From NCBI GenBank assembly GCA_037576195.1, contig CM075103.1:24304001-24368000 (forward strand): 64,000 nucleotides of DNA, in the 5' to 3' direction. Below the pieces are notes generated by a model. That model had not been told where the DNA came from. It saw nothing but the letters and a program-made list of their open reading frames with translations, and did no database searches. A program made the position numbers and the translations under genes. Each line of letters starts with the position of its first letter. Position 1 is the first letter of the stretch. This document shows, piece by piece, positions 45,285 to 55,888 of this stretch. Source of the stretch: Phytoseiulus persimilis. Its lineage: Eukaryota; Arthropoda; Arachnida; Mesostigmata; Phytoseiidae.

Positions 45285-48200
45285 CTAATTTACGGCTGGC
45301 GCCACATCTATCTTATAGAGTAGCTGGATGGGTCTTTTAAGAAATTTCCCCGTAGGTAGTCGTACGATCACGGTTCTGACGCGTCCGTCTGAGCCTCCCT
45401 CCCCGCGGCAAACAGAATGCACGCGAGCCATGGGCCAATACGCTCGCGATGCCGCTGGATCGTCTAGGAGAACTATATCGCCCTCTTTCAATGATCTACT
45501 TTCTACCGGTAGCCTTGCTAAATTGGACTTCAGCTGAACCAAGTATTCTTTGCGATATCTTGCCCAAAACGCGTTCATGATATTTTGCTGATATTTCCAT
45601 CTTTCCGACAAGATGATCGGTGTGGCTAACTCCGACGTGTTTATCACGTTCGTCAGATCTGGCAACGCTGGCTGCACCTGATTCCCGTATAGCAAATCTG
45701 ACGGTCTCAACGGTAGCAGCTCATCGGGATTCGTGCTGACGCACGTTAACGGCCTGTCGTTCACTATCTTCTCGATGTCCGTGAGAATCGTTTCTAGTTC
45801 CCTAAACGTGGGAATGTTTCTCCCCAGAATTTTCCTCAACGGGCGTTTGATCGTTCCTATTAGCCTTTCCGTGAAACCATTCCTCCACGGCGCCCTCGCC
45901 GTCGAGTGAAACCAACTGAGTGAATTTTTTGCTAGGAAACTCTGCGTTTCCGCCGCTCTCGACAAATCAAACATGGCTTTCACTTCTTTCGCCGCCCGTC
46001 GGAACGCAGCGGCGTTGTCCGAATAAAAAGCTTTAACCGTAGGGTTTCTGTTGTAGAACCGCCGCATGGCCATCAAGAATTCATACGTGGATAAATTCTC
46101 GACCAGTTCTATCCTCACTGCCCGCGCTACTGGACATACGAAAATCATTGCGTACGCCGGAACCTTTCTCCCCACCGAATTCCTGACCGTGAGTGGTCCC
46201 GCCGCGTCGACACCTGTCGTGTGAAACGCTGGTGCCGTAGCCACTCTGAACCCGGGCAAGTCCGGCATCTCTTCGGCCGCTGGTCGCGCCTTGAAACGGT
46301 TGCATGTGCGACACGCCACCAGCGCCTTGCTAGCGGCACGACGTGCTCTTAACACGAGAAACCTCCTCCTTAACCCCTGTAGAATCCCTTGCACCGCGCC
46401 GGCGTGCAGACATAACTGCTCATGTGTCCACCGAATGTATGCCGCTACCACCTCGTTCTCTCCTGGGAGAATCACTGGATTCTTGATGTCGAACGTGACA
46501 TCTTTGAGATTACTCAACCGCGACCGACACCTGATGAGCCCGTCCGCATCCAGGAATGGGCTGAACTGGGAAATTTCGCTCTTTTTCGACAGCTCCTTGA
46601 GCCCCTGGCTGAGTTCTGCCCCGAAGTGCTGCTGTTGCACCCGTTTGAACACTTCCCGTTCCGTAGCTTGCCATTCTGGCGCCGTGACTATCTGTAGCCA
46701 CTGTGGTTTGAGAACCCTCTTATACCGTCTCCATCGAAAGATGTATGCCAAAACTCTCATCGATTTCGCCCAAGAAGAACCCAACGGTATGTTCAGCGCT
46801 CCTACACTTGCCGTGGTTGCCCCGACGAAACACTGAGACCTTCTTTCGTTCGCGACCTCCCGTTCTGACTCGTCTGAGTTTAGCGAATGACTCTGGGGCA
46901 TACCCTCATTACCCAGCCAACTCGGTCCCGACAACCAAAACTTTCTGAGCTCCTCCGTATCTAGCGCCGAGAACCTTGAAACAAGATCAGCCGGGTTATC
47001 CGCTGTCCTGACATATCTCCATTGCCGTGCTTCCAAACTACTCTGGATTTCCCTTATGCGATTTTCCACAAAGCTCTTCCACCGCTCCGGTCAGTCTCTA
47101 ATCCCAGCTAGGACACACGCATTGTCGCACCAGAAATTCACCGACACAAAGGGAACGTTCACCGCCTCGCCTATTTTCTTTGCGATTCTCGTGGCCACAA
47201 TGGCACCCAACAGCTCCAGTCTGTGGATGGACCATTCCCCCTTCAACGGTGCTACTCTGCCCTTCGCCATTATGAATGCTACCTTCACCTTACCCGGCTC
47301 GCCGATATCTCTCGCATAGGCTACACACCCATAACCCAGCAAACTGGCATCGCAAAATATATGCAATTCTTGCGCACTGGCGCAAGACTGCCCAACCATC
47401 TTCCGGAAATTCCGCTCGACGCGGACCTCTTTCACGTGCCTTAAGCGACCCGTGGTTTCCAAATATTCCGCCTTATCCACCTCGTCTAGCGGTGCGTCCC
47501 AATCTACTTTTTTCTGCCAGTACTTCTGTAGCAGCCTCTTGAATCCTAGCATTATCGGCGCGACAAGACCGATTGGATCGAAAACTTGACTAGCGCCTTT
47601 CAGCAAAGCTCTCTTCGATGGCGAACCCGCCTTGAAAAACTCGATTGTCTTAGTCGCGTCAATATGCAGCGAATCCGCTCTTTGATTCCATCGGACACCC
47701 AGAAATTTGAAATTCTCGTCTTGGAAAGTAACGGTCGCATCCGGATATTTTGCTGTGATGAATTCCCCGAGTTCCGCTGAATTCGTTGACCACTTCTTGA
47801 GCGGAAAACATCCCGCAGCAAACGACTCATTCAGAACTTCAACCACTTTTTGTCCCTGTTGGACATTTTCCGAGCCTGCCAACAAATCGTCGACGTAGAA
47901 ATATTTCTTTACGAATTCCAGGAGTGTTCGATGCTCCGGTCTCCGCGCGATCTCGTGCTCTGAATGCAATCGGATCCCCGCGCAGTGTTGAAATGGTGCC
48001 GAGATCAAGCCGAATGACAAACGACACGATCGCATTTCTCGAAACTTGGCTCTCGGATTCTTGCTGATTCCTAACGGCCACAGAAACCTCAAAAACTTTC
48101 TTTGTTCCGGCGTGATTTCGAATTGTAGATATGCCCTTTCTATATCTGCCGTTATGACTATTGGTAACTGACGAAACTGTAACACCACCGCAATCAACTC

Positions 48201-50813
48201 CCTAATGAGATTTTCACCCTGGAACAATACATCATTCAGGCCTGCCGCATTTCGTGACCGCGCACTGGCGTCGTTCACTACTCTGACTTTCATCTTCGAA
48301 GTGGCTGTCGCCTGCTTCTTGATTACTGCTAGTAATGGCAAATAATGAGACTGCTCTCCGGGCCTGGGAGGATCCGTGAGTTCTATGAACTCCTGCTCGA
48401 GCAAATCTTGCATCTCTGCATCCACCGCTTCGAGCAGCTGTGGGTTTTTTCTTGCTTGAGCTAGGAAACTCCTCAGACGCCGCTCCGTGAGATCCCGATT
48501 GTCTCCCAAAGTATGAATGTTTGGCTTGAACGGCAGCTGAATGACGTACCGCCCGTCTGGGTCTCTCGTCGTCGTTGATTCAAAGAACCGCCTGATCTCC
48601 TCATCCGGTGCTTCGTCGTCCTCCTTGAAGTATGGCTCGATACCCATGACTTCCGTGTCCCAGAGAAACGAAATGTCCTCCGGTTCGTACTTCGCGCGTA
48701 CCGCCACCGCCAATGAAACTGCTGTTTCACTCCTAGGTTCCTTCCCTCCAGACCAAGCTTCCCTCTTTTGCCTAATAACCGACAATAAAGGCGAGTTTGC
48801 CTGAGTCTCCTGGTGTTGCCCGGTTCCACACAGGAAGTACCCGAACAGCGTCTCGAGCGCTACGAAACCCCCGACCTTCTTTATGGACTGCCCCACGATA
48901 GGATACAAGTAATCCACCCCAATGAGGATGTTGATCTCGCTCGACCATTGTCCTTCGTTCCTGTCAGCTATTGGGCCCAGGTTCCCTACACATCCCGCCT
49001 CCGGCAAACAGCCTTCTACCACATTCGGCAGCGCAGTGGCGTGTATGACCAAATGTTTATCCGAGAATCGGCTCTTTAACGCGATCTCGACAATCCTTCC
49101 CTTGCATTTTTTCGGCTCTGCTTGGCCAGCCGCCTGTAGGAAGAAACTATCCGTGCCCACCGCCTTCGCTCTAATAGCGTCCGCGAACCGATTCGAAATA
49201 AGAGTCTTCTGCGACCCTGTGTCCAGCACGATCCTCCCGACTGCCTCACAGTGGTCGCTTACCACCTCCACATACCCAGTGGGGAGCCGCCTTTCCGCAA
49301 CATTCGTTATCCTTATCGAATTCACGCTAGCACGCCCCGTCGCCTGGGTCACCACCGGTGCCGACGCCGCAACCTCTGCGTTCGACTTTACGCACAGCAA
49401 CTCGTGATGTCTACCCTTACATCTCGCACAAGGCTTGGCCTTGCACTTGTCGACCCGGTGATTACGGTTCAGGCATTTGTAACAGGCATTCTTCGTCGTT
49501 GCACACTTCCTCCGCTCCTCGTGCGACATTGGCTTCCTACACTTATTACTAGGATGCTGCTCAGAACAAAAAATACACGCCTGATCTGCGGATAGGTTAG
49601 TGGCATGAACTGCGAACGAGTGTTGGCTACTTACAGCCCCGGTTGCACCGGCAACACTGAACCTATTATTCTCTGCTCGCCGGAAAGAGTTGCTGCTTGA
49701 GGCGCCGCCAAACCGATTTCCCTTCATATTCTTTGAAGGACTCGCCACCTCCACTATGCCTCTCGACGATAGCTTCAGCCGTTCGACCTGTTTTTTCTCT
49801 TCAGACAAAAAAGCGACCAACGCCTCCAGCCTCGACTCTCTTTCCTCCTCCGGCTGTGCTCTATATGCTCTATCAAAATCCCTCCGCAGATCATACGATA
49901 GCGTTTGCATAATCAACGTAGAAGCGAAAGCCGACATACCCTCGTAGCTGTTGCCCAACAAGACCAACGAATCGATGTTTTGTGCGAGGTCTTCGACGAA
50001 GTCTACAAACTTGCGGTTGACCACCGCTTCCCGCCTGAAACTCCAGCCGCATAGGCTTATGACCGTATTGACATGTTGCTCCTCAGCCAGGACGATGTCA
50101 TCAAATCTGTCGTAAAGAGAGTTCCTCGCGTCTTCGTAATTTTCTGCCGTGACGTCGCGGCCTCCCAGGCACCTCGCTGCTCTGCCCGACAACGTCTTAA
50201 GCATGAGTTCAAATTTTTCCAGCGAGTCCATCGCCGATGAGTCCACGTGCAGCACAAACGCGTTTTTCCATCTCCGGAACCTCGTGGGATCACCGTCAAA
50301 TTTCGGTATCCTCTCCAAAATGTCCTTCCATGAGCTTCTCGGCCCTGATGTCCTGTGCTCCAAAGTCGAGTGGAGTCGTGACTCTCTCTCTCTGACGCAA
50401 TCATGTTGGACGGAATCGGATTCTCGCCGGGACCCCGCGCTGTCGGACGTCCCTGGCTCCAGGCTCCTGATGAATGCCCCGATATCGAACTTCGCATCGG
50501 CGATTCTCAGCTCGTAATCCATTGCCTTCGCGGCTTCCGCCTCCTGCACGTCATCCGAGAACAACTTCGAGTTCACGACCCGCTGCGTCGCTTTGGTCAG
50601 CCGCTTTTCCTGCTCGCTAAGCAGATTGGCTGCTTCCTTAGCATTTGCTGCTGCTTTTTCACCGGGACCCTGTTCGATCACGTTCTTTGTTCGCGTAACC
50701 GACCGGGTAACTAGGGCTCTCGCCAACGAAAGCTCCCGCTTCAGGCCATCTAAACTTCCACCTGCGGTCTCTCGTCCCGACAGCTCGACGTCCGCTTTGT
50801 CTTCAGTTGGCAT
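45285..50813 (-). pseudogene. BEL/Pao Gag-Pol polyprotein with one internal stop
   Basis: One frame from 50813 to 45285, about 1,840 codons, interrupted only by TGA at 47091-47093. Gag has the capsid-like segment WKDILERIPKFDGDPTRFRR near residue 160 and zinc knuckles at about 418-471 (CIFCSEQHPSNKC, CYKCLNRNHRVDKC, CARCKGRHHELLC). The A17-type protease has IVLDTGSQKTLIS near 530. RT has VITADIERAYLQFEI and active site YFYVDDLLAGS near 973. RNase H has LHIFCDASLLGYG and RLELLGA near 1150. After the stop come the integrase HHCC segment, core residues in GVDAAGPLTV, FYSDNAAAF and NGFTERLIG, and a C-terminal domain with LKEGDIVLLDD. The stop could come from a single CGA-to-TGA change. Confidence 0.93.
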
Positions 50814-50913
50814 CCTGCCACGATATTTCCACTAGCGTCACTCAGAAATCTTCTCCTTCACGCGTGACCTTGTCCGACCTTGCTCGAGCGTTGGCTCTTG
50901 CGTGGATTTCTTT

Positions 50914-50931
50914 TTAAACTTCTGACACCAC
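50914..50931 (-). promoter_or_regulatory. BEL primer-binding site
   Basis: On the minus strand TGGTGTCAGAAG follows the 5' LTR end (GCATCA) after one base. TGG is the invariant start of sites complementary to a tRNA CCA end. The donor tRNA was not identified. Confidence 0.75.
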
Positions 50932-51330
50932 TGATGCTAAACCCTACCGGCTCCAACCTGGAATTTGCACTTCGTTGAGAGCGCTGGCTCTCTCGTTCCG
51001 TTAACTCGAACGGCGAGTATGATACTGGACGTGCAACGTTCCACCCTGTGGCGCTGCAACGCAGCTATCCGCCGTGCACCCTGGGAGCGACTTGACCATT
51101 TTATTTGGCATCCACATATCGATTAAGCGTACTGCCAACGGGCCCTTTACCTAGATACAAAGATGCAGGTAGCGCCCTGGCGCTACACTCCAGGAATTCT
51201 AGGCAAAATGGAGCGATTTTGTGTTTCCACCAGGTGCGCTTGTGGCGCCCCGCTGTGGCCTACGGCCGAACTACAAAAATCGCTCCCACGAACGAGTCGA
51301 GACTCTGGGGTCCGACCACCTTTCGTGACA
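50932..51330 (-). repeat. BEL 5' LTR
   Basis: 399 bases, the upstream LTR for the minus-strand element, expected to hold its promoter. It is followed on the plus strand by the CCTTC target duplication and the resumed LINE A2 ORF2. Confidence 0.93.
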
Positions 51331-51865
51331 CCTTCATCGCTTCAAGAAAGCTCCTAGCCCACTGTGCATCCTTTGCGATTCAGGGGCAGAAGACGATGTG
51401 GATCATACGGTCTTCACTTGCGAAGCGCTGTCTCAGCCAAGACGAGGCTTAGGAGGAGGCACGGTCCCATAACTGGTCCAGAAGATGCTGCAAAATGAAG
51501 GTAAGTGGAATTTAATCTCACGCAAAATAGGATGTATGCTCAAAAAAAAGGAGAACATGCTCATGCGAAGAAACGCAGAACTAAACAGGCAAATTATGCC
51601 TGCGCCTGAGGTCCCGTAGGGAACCCTAGCCGCAAGACACAACGGAGAATAGATAACAAAAGGGAGACGAGAGCTGACTGACGAAGCGGACGGCCCTCGG
51701 TGACCCGGAAGTAATACAATACAGGGCTTGCCTTGAGTGCCCAGTCACCAAAAGGGCGGAGGGAGGGGTTTTAGAGGACACACCTCATAACTAGGGTAAC
51801 GGACGTAAGTCCCATCTCTTGTATCCGAAGGGATTTCCCCTCCCGCCAGGAAGAAAAAAAAAAAA
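51331..51865 (+). pseudogene. LINE A2 ORF2 C-terminus and 3' UTR
   Basis: Continuation of LINE A2 after the BEL insertion. The first 140 bases encode the C-terminal CCHC finger (CILCDSGAEDDVDHTVFTC) and CEALSQPRRGL, with a stop at GGTVP where the homologous copy at 52148 reads on to MPAPEVP. The 3' UTR of about 240 bases ends in GGGATTTCCCCTCCCGCC and 12 A residues, then array E. Confidence 0.88.
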
Positions 51866-52147
51866 GACTCGAAAAAGCATGGTCAGATTGGCCTCGGAAT
51901 CACCGCTCGAGACTTGGGAAAGTATGGTCAGATTGGTTTCGGAATCACCCCTCCAGGCTGGGAAAAGTATGGCCAGATTGGTCTCGGAATCACCCCTCCG
52001 AACTCGGAAAAGTATTGTCAGATTGGTCTCGGGATCACTCCCACAGACCTGGAAACTAATGGTCAGATTGGTCTCGGAATCACGCCTCCAGACTTGAAAA
52101 AGTATGGTCAGATTGATCCCGGAATCACCCCTCCAGACTCAAAAGAG
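51866..52147 (+). repeat. 45-bp minisatellite, array E
   Basis: About six units between two LINE insertions. It begins with the right copy of the A2 duplication (GACTCGAAAAAG) and ends with the left copy of the next insertion's duplication (GACTCAAAAGAG, 52136-52147). Confidence 0.95.
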
Positions 52148-52613
52148 TGGATGTGGATCATCCGGTCTTCACTTGCGAAGCGCTGTCTCAGCCAAGACGA
52201 GGCTTAGAAGGAGGCACGGTCCCAGAACTGGTCCAGAAGATGCTGCAAAATGAAGGTAAGTGGAATTTAATCTCATGCAAAATAGGATGTACACTCAAAA
52301 AAAAAGAGAACATGCTCATGCGAAGAAACGCAGAACTAAACGGGCAAATTATGCCTGCGCCTGAGGTCCCGTAGGGAACCCTAGCCGCAAGACAGAACGG
52401 AGAATAGATAACAAAAGGGAGACGAGAGTTGACTGACGAAGCGGACGGCCCTTGGTGACCCGGAAGTAATACAATACAGGGCTTGCCTTGAGTGCCCAGT
52501 CACCAAAAGGGCGGAGGGAGGGGTTTTAGAGGACACACCTCATAACTAGGGTAACGGACGTAAGTCCCATCTCTTGTATCCGAAGGGATTTCCCTCCCAC
52601 CAGAAAAAAAAAA
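52148..52613 (+). mobile_element. 5'-truncated LINE (A2 family) tail
   Basis: 466 bases corresponding to the end of ORF2, the 3' UTR and an A10 tail, very similar to 51400-51865. It is flanked by perfect 12-base duplications GACTCAAAAGAG at 52136-52147 and 52614-52625, and the array resumes in phase. The coding part is open: the finger region through RRNAELNGQIMPAPEVP ends at 52374, about 50 codons beyond the premature stop in A2. It is a textbook target-primed insertion truncated at its 5' end. Confidence 0.93.
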
Positions 52614-54875
52614 GACTCAAAAGAGTATGGTGAGATTGGTCTCGGGATCACCCCTCGAGACTTGGAAAGAAATGGTCAGATTGGTCTCGGAATCACCCCT
52701 CCAGACTTGAAAAAGCATGGTCAGATTGGCCTCGGAATCACCCCTCGAGACTTGGGAACATATGGTCAGATTGGTCTCGGAAGCACCCCTCCAGACTTGG
52801 AAAAGTATGGCCAGATTGGTCTCGGAATCACCCCTCCAAACTCGGAAAAGTATTGCCAGATTGGTCTCGGGATCACTCCTACAGACCTGGAAACTAATGG
52901 TCAGATTGGTCTCGGGATCACCCCTCGAGACTTGGAAAGTAATGGTCAGATTGGTCTCGGAATCACGCCTCCAGACTTGGAAAAGTATGGCCAGATTGGT
53001 CTCGGGATCACCCCTCCAAACTTGGAAAATAATGGTCAGATTGGGCTTGGAATCACCCATCCAGACTTGGAAAAGTATGGTCAGATTGGTCCGGGAATCA
53101 CCCCTCCAAACTTGGGAAGTGATGGTCAGATTGGTCTCGGAATCACGCCTCCAGACTTGAAAAAGTATGTTCAGATTGATCCCGGAATCACTCCTCCAGA
53201 CTCAGAAGAGTATGGTGAGATTGGTCTCGGGATCACCCCTCGAGACTTGGAAAGTAATGGTCAGAGTGGTCTCGGAATCACCCCTCCAGACTTGGAAAAG
53301 TATGGTCAGATTGGTCCGGGAATCAACCCTGCAAACTTGGAAAGTAATGGTCAGATTGGTCTCGGAATCACGCCTCCAGACTTGAAAAAGTATGTTCAGA
53401 TTGATCCCGGAATCACCCCTCCAGACTCAGAAGAGTATGGTGAGATTGGTCTCGGGATCAACCCTCGAGACTTGGAAAGTAATGGTCAGATTGGTCTCGG
53501 AATCACGCCTCCAGACTTGGAAAAGTATGGCCAGATTGGTCTCGGGATCACCCCTCCAAACTTGGAAAATAATGGTCAGATTGGGCTTGGAATCACCCAT
53601 CCAGACTTGGAAAAGTATGGTCAGATTGGTCCGGGAATCACCCCTCCAAACTTGGGAAGTGATGGTCAGATTGGTCTCGGAATCACGCCTCCAGACTTGA
53701 AAAAGTATGTTCAGATTGATCCCGGAATCACTCCTCCAGACTCAGAAGAGTATGGTGAGATTGGTCTCGGGATCACCCCTCGAGACTTGGAAAGTAATGG
53801 TCAGAGTGGTCTCGGAATCACCCCTCCAGACTTGGAAAAGTATGGTCAGATTGGTCCGGGAATCAACCCTGCAAACTTGGAAAGTAATGGTCAGATTGGT
53901 CTCGGAATCACGCCTCCAGACTTGAAAAAGTATGTTCAGATTGATCCCGGAATCACCCCTCCAGACTCAGAAGAGTATGGTGAGATTGGTCTCGGGATCA
54001 ACCCTCGAGACTTGGAAAGTAATGGTCAGATTGGTCTCGGAATCACCCCTTCAGACTTGAAAAAGCATTGTCAGATTGGCCTCGGAATCACCCCTCGAGA
54101 CTTGGGAGAGTATGGTCAGATTGGTCTCGGAATCACCCCTCCAGACTTGGAAAAGTATGGCCAGATTGGTCTCGGAATCACCCCTCCGAACTCGGGAAAG
54201 TATTGTCAGATTGTCCTCGGGATCACTCCTACAGACCTGGAAACTAATGGTCAGATTGGTCTCGGAATCACCCCTCCAGACTTGGAAAAGTATGGTCAGA
54301 TTGGTCTCGGAATCACGCCTCCAGACTTGGAAAAGTATGGCCAGATTGGTCTCGGAATCACCCCTCCAAACTTGGAAAATAATGGTCAGACTGGGCTTGG
54401 AATCACCCATCCAGACTTGGAAAAGTATGGTCAGATTGGTCCGGGAATCACCCCTCCAAACTTGGAAAGTGATTGTCAGATTGGTCTCGGAATCACGCCT
54501 CCAGACTTGAAAAAGTATGTTCAGATTGATCCCGGAATCACCCCTCCAGACTCAGAAGAGTATGGTGAGATTGGTCTCGGGATCACCCCTCGAGACTTGG
54601 AAAGTAATGGTCAGAGTGGTCTCGGAATCACCCCTCCAGACTTGGAAAAGTATGGTCAGATTGGTCCGGGAATCAACCCTGCAAACTTGGAAAGTAATGG
54701 TCAGATTGGTCTCGGAATCACGCCTCCAGACTTGAAAAAGTATGTTCAGATTGATCCCGGAATCACCCCTCCAGACTCAGAAGAGTATGGTGAGATTGGT
54801 CTCGGGAACAACCCTCGAGACTTGGAAAGTAATGGTCAGATTGGTCTCGGAATCACCCCTCCAGACTTGAAAAAG
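52614..54875 (+). repeat. 45-bp minisatellite, array F
   Basis: About 50 units. A 540-base block of 12 units at 52921-53460 is repeated at 53461-54000 with almost no change. The array ends GACTTGAAAAAG (54864-54875) against LINE A3. The frame through the array (from 52662) runs without a stop into LINE A3 ORF1, giving 965 codons. Confidence 0.95.
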
Positions 54876-54944
54876 CCTGATGAGCTAAAACTGAGCGCGA
54901 AAACGCGAGGGCCCCAACTGAACTCCACCATCATTGTGTCTCGC

Positions 54945-55559
54945 ATGGACATGGTCACTGATGAGTTGGAGATCGATAGAGAACTCAGAAACGCATTAGG
55001 AAGGCAGCAGGAAGGATACATTGGAGTGGAACAGATAAGAGAAACGAAATCAGGGGAAAGAACAGCCTTGGTCCGACTATCCAAATCCGACGCTGAAAGG
55101 ATGCTTAAGATAGGAAAGATCAAGATCGGGTGGCAACTCTGCAGCGTAAAAGAATGGTACGATGTTCCTATCTGCTACAGGTGTCAGGGCGTGGGCCACA
55201 AATCCAACACTTGCTCAGTAAAAGAAACAAGAGAGAGGAAGTGCTACCGATGCGGAGGCAACGGCCACATCGGCGAGAATTGTGAATCAGCGGAAGCTTT
55301 CTGTACAAGCTGTGGAGCAAGCGGACATTCGGCATACTCATCACTGTGCCCGAAATATCGACTGATCATCCAGACGATGCGAGACCGGTCGCGAAGGAGT
55401 GGACAGCGAACTGAGAATGTCGAGAACCGCGGACCAGCAATCGGAAAACCCACAGAAGCCGAGATGCAAGAGAAGACCATAGGAAACAGAACAAAGGAGT
55501 CTGAAGGATGGATCACAATGCAGAACGGGAAGAGGGTCCCGTCAGGAAACCTACAATGA
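54945..55559 (+). CDS. LINE A3 ORF1 (Gag-like, three CCHC knuckles)
   Basis: Nearly the same protein as A2 ORF1, ending VPSGNLQ. The knuckles are CYRCQGVGHKSNTC, CYRCGGNGHIGENC and CTSCGASGHSAYSSLC. As with A2, the frame is open upstream across the insertion junction into the minisatellite, because the insertion point is the same and the unit is 45 bases. No internal defects are visible in this ORF. Confidence 0.8.
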   Translation: MDMVTDELEIDRELRNALGRQQEGYIGVEQIRETKSGERTALVRLSKSDAERMLKIGKIKIGWQLCSVKEWYDVPICYRCQGVGHKSNTCSVKETRERKCYRCGGNGHIGENCESAEAFCTSCGASGHSAYSSLCPKYRLIIQTMRDRSRRSGQRTENVENRGPAIGKPTEAEMQEKTIGNRTKESEGWITMQNGKRVPSGNLQ

Positions 55560-55888
55560 ACATGAAGATAGTACAGATCAACCTCAACAGATCTAGAGCA
55601 GCACACGCTCTCCTGGAAGACAGAGTCAACAAGGAAGATATCAGCGTATGTATACTGAGCGAAGTTAATAGAAAAATATCCAACAGAAAATTTGGGAGAG
55701 ACCAGGGATGGATTTCTGAAGAATCAGGGGATACTGCCATGTGGATCACCCGTGACTGTAAGGAAAGTATCAAGGAACGGAAGATAGCTGGGGTATCACC
55801 GAGGTGGCCCTCGCCGAGAGCAACACACGCCTCCTCAGCTGTTATTTCTCACCGAACCGGAATACGGAAGAATTTATTGAATACATGT
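55556..55888 (+). pseudogene. LINE A3 ORF2 fragment (endonuclease start)
   Basis: MNMKIVQINLNRSRAAHALL through SEESGDTAMWITRDCKESIK matches A2, then a single-base deletion shifts the frame. The sequence stops matching A2 at GAATTTATTGAATACAT. Confidence 0.85.

Larger units (their letters stand above)
43645..51330 (-). mobile_element. BEL/Pao LTR retrotransposon, complete
   Basis: 7,686 bases with 399-base LTRs at 43645-44043 and 50932-51330, reading TGTCAC...GCATCA on the minus strand, and a 5-base duplication CCTTC at 43640-43644 and 51331-51335. I count five differences between the LTRs (about 1.3%), so insertion was fairly recent. The primer-binding site TGGTGTCAGAAG lies one base inside the 5' LTR. 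The polyprotein (50813-45285) has one internal stop. Removing the element reconnects LINE A2 ORF2 through CCAGAAGTACCTTC and ATCGCTTCAAG. An extra 1.2 kb between the polyprotein and the 3' LTR holds an antisense reading frame. Confidence 0.95.
40282..51865 (+). mobile_element. R1-clade LINE 'A2' inserted in the minisatellite, split by BEL
   Basis: The LINE consists of 40282-43644 and 51331-51865, with a BEL element between. It is flanked by GACTTGAAAAAG (40270-40281) and GACTCGAAAAAG (51866-51877), a 12-base target-site duplication of array sequence with one mismatch. The 3' end is 12 A residues. ORF1 and ORF2 are both present, but ORF2 has one stop, two frameshifts around a small deletion near 43310, and the BEL insertion. 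Its 5' end is identical to that of LINE A3 at 54876. It is therefore either full length with a very short leader, or a truncated copy later duplicated together with its flank. Confidence 0.88.
54876..55888 (+). mobile_element. R1-clade LINE 'A3', 5' part only
   Basis: Begins CCTGATGAGCTAAAACTGAG exactly as LINE A2 does at 40282 and after the same array position. Differences from A2 over 1 kb are few (for example AGAAACGC versus AGAAGCGC). ORF1 (54945-55559, ATG at MDMVTDELEIDRELRN) keeps all three CCHC knuckles, and ORF2 starts at 55556 with the same ATGA overlap. A one-base deletion near 55792 shifts ORF2 into SPRWPSPRATHAS. The copy ends at about 55888, where sequence of the decayed BEL copy begins. 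Confidence 0.88.
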
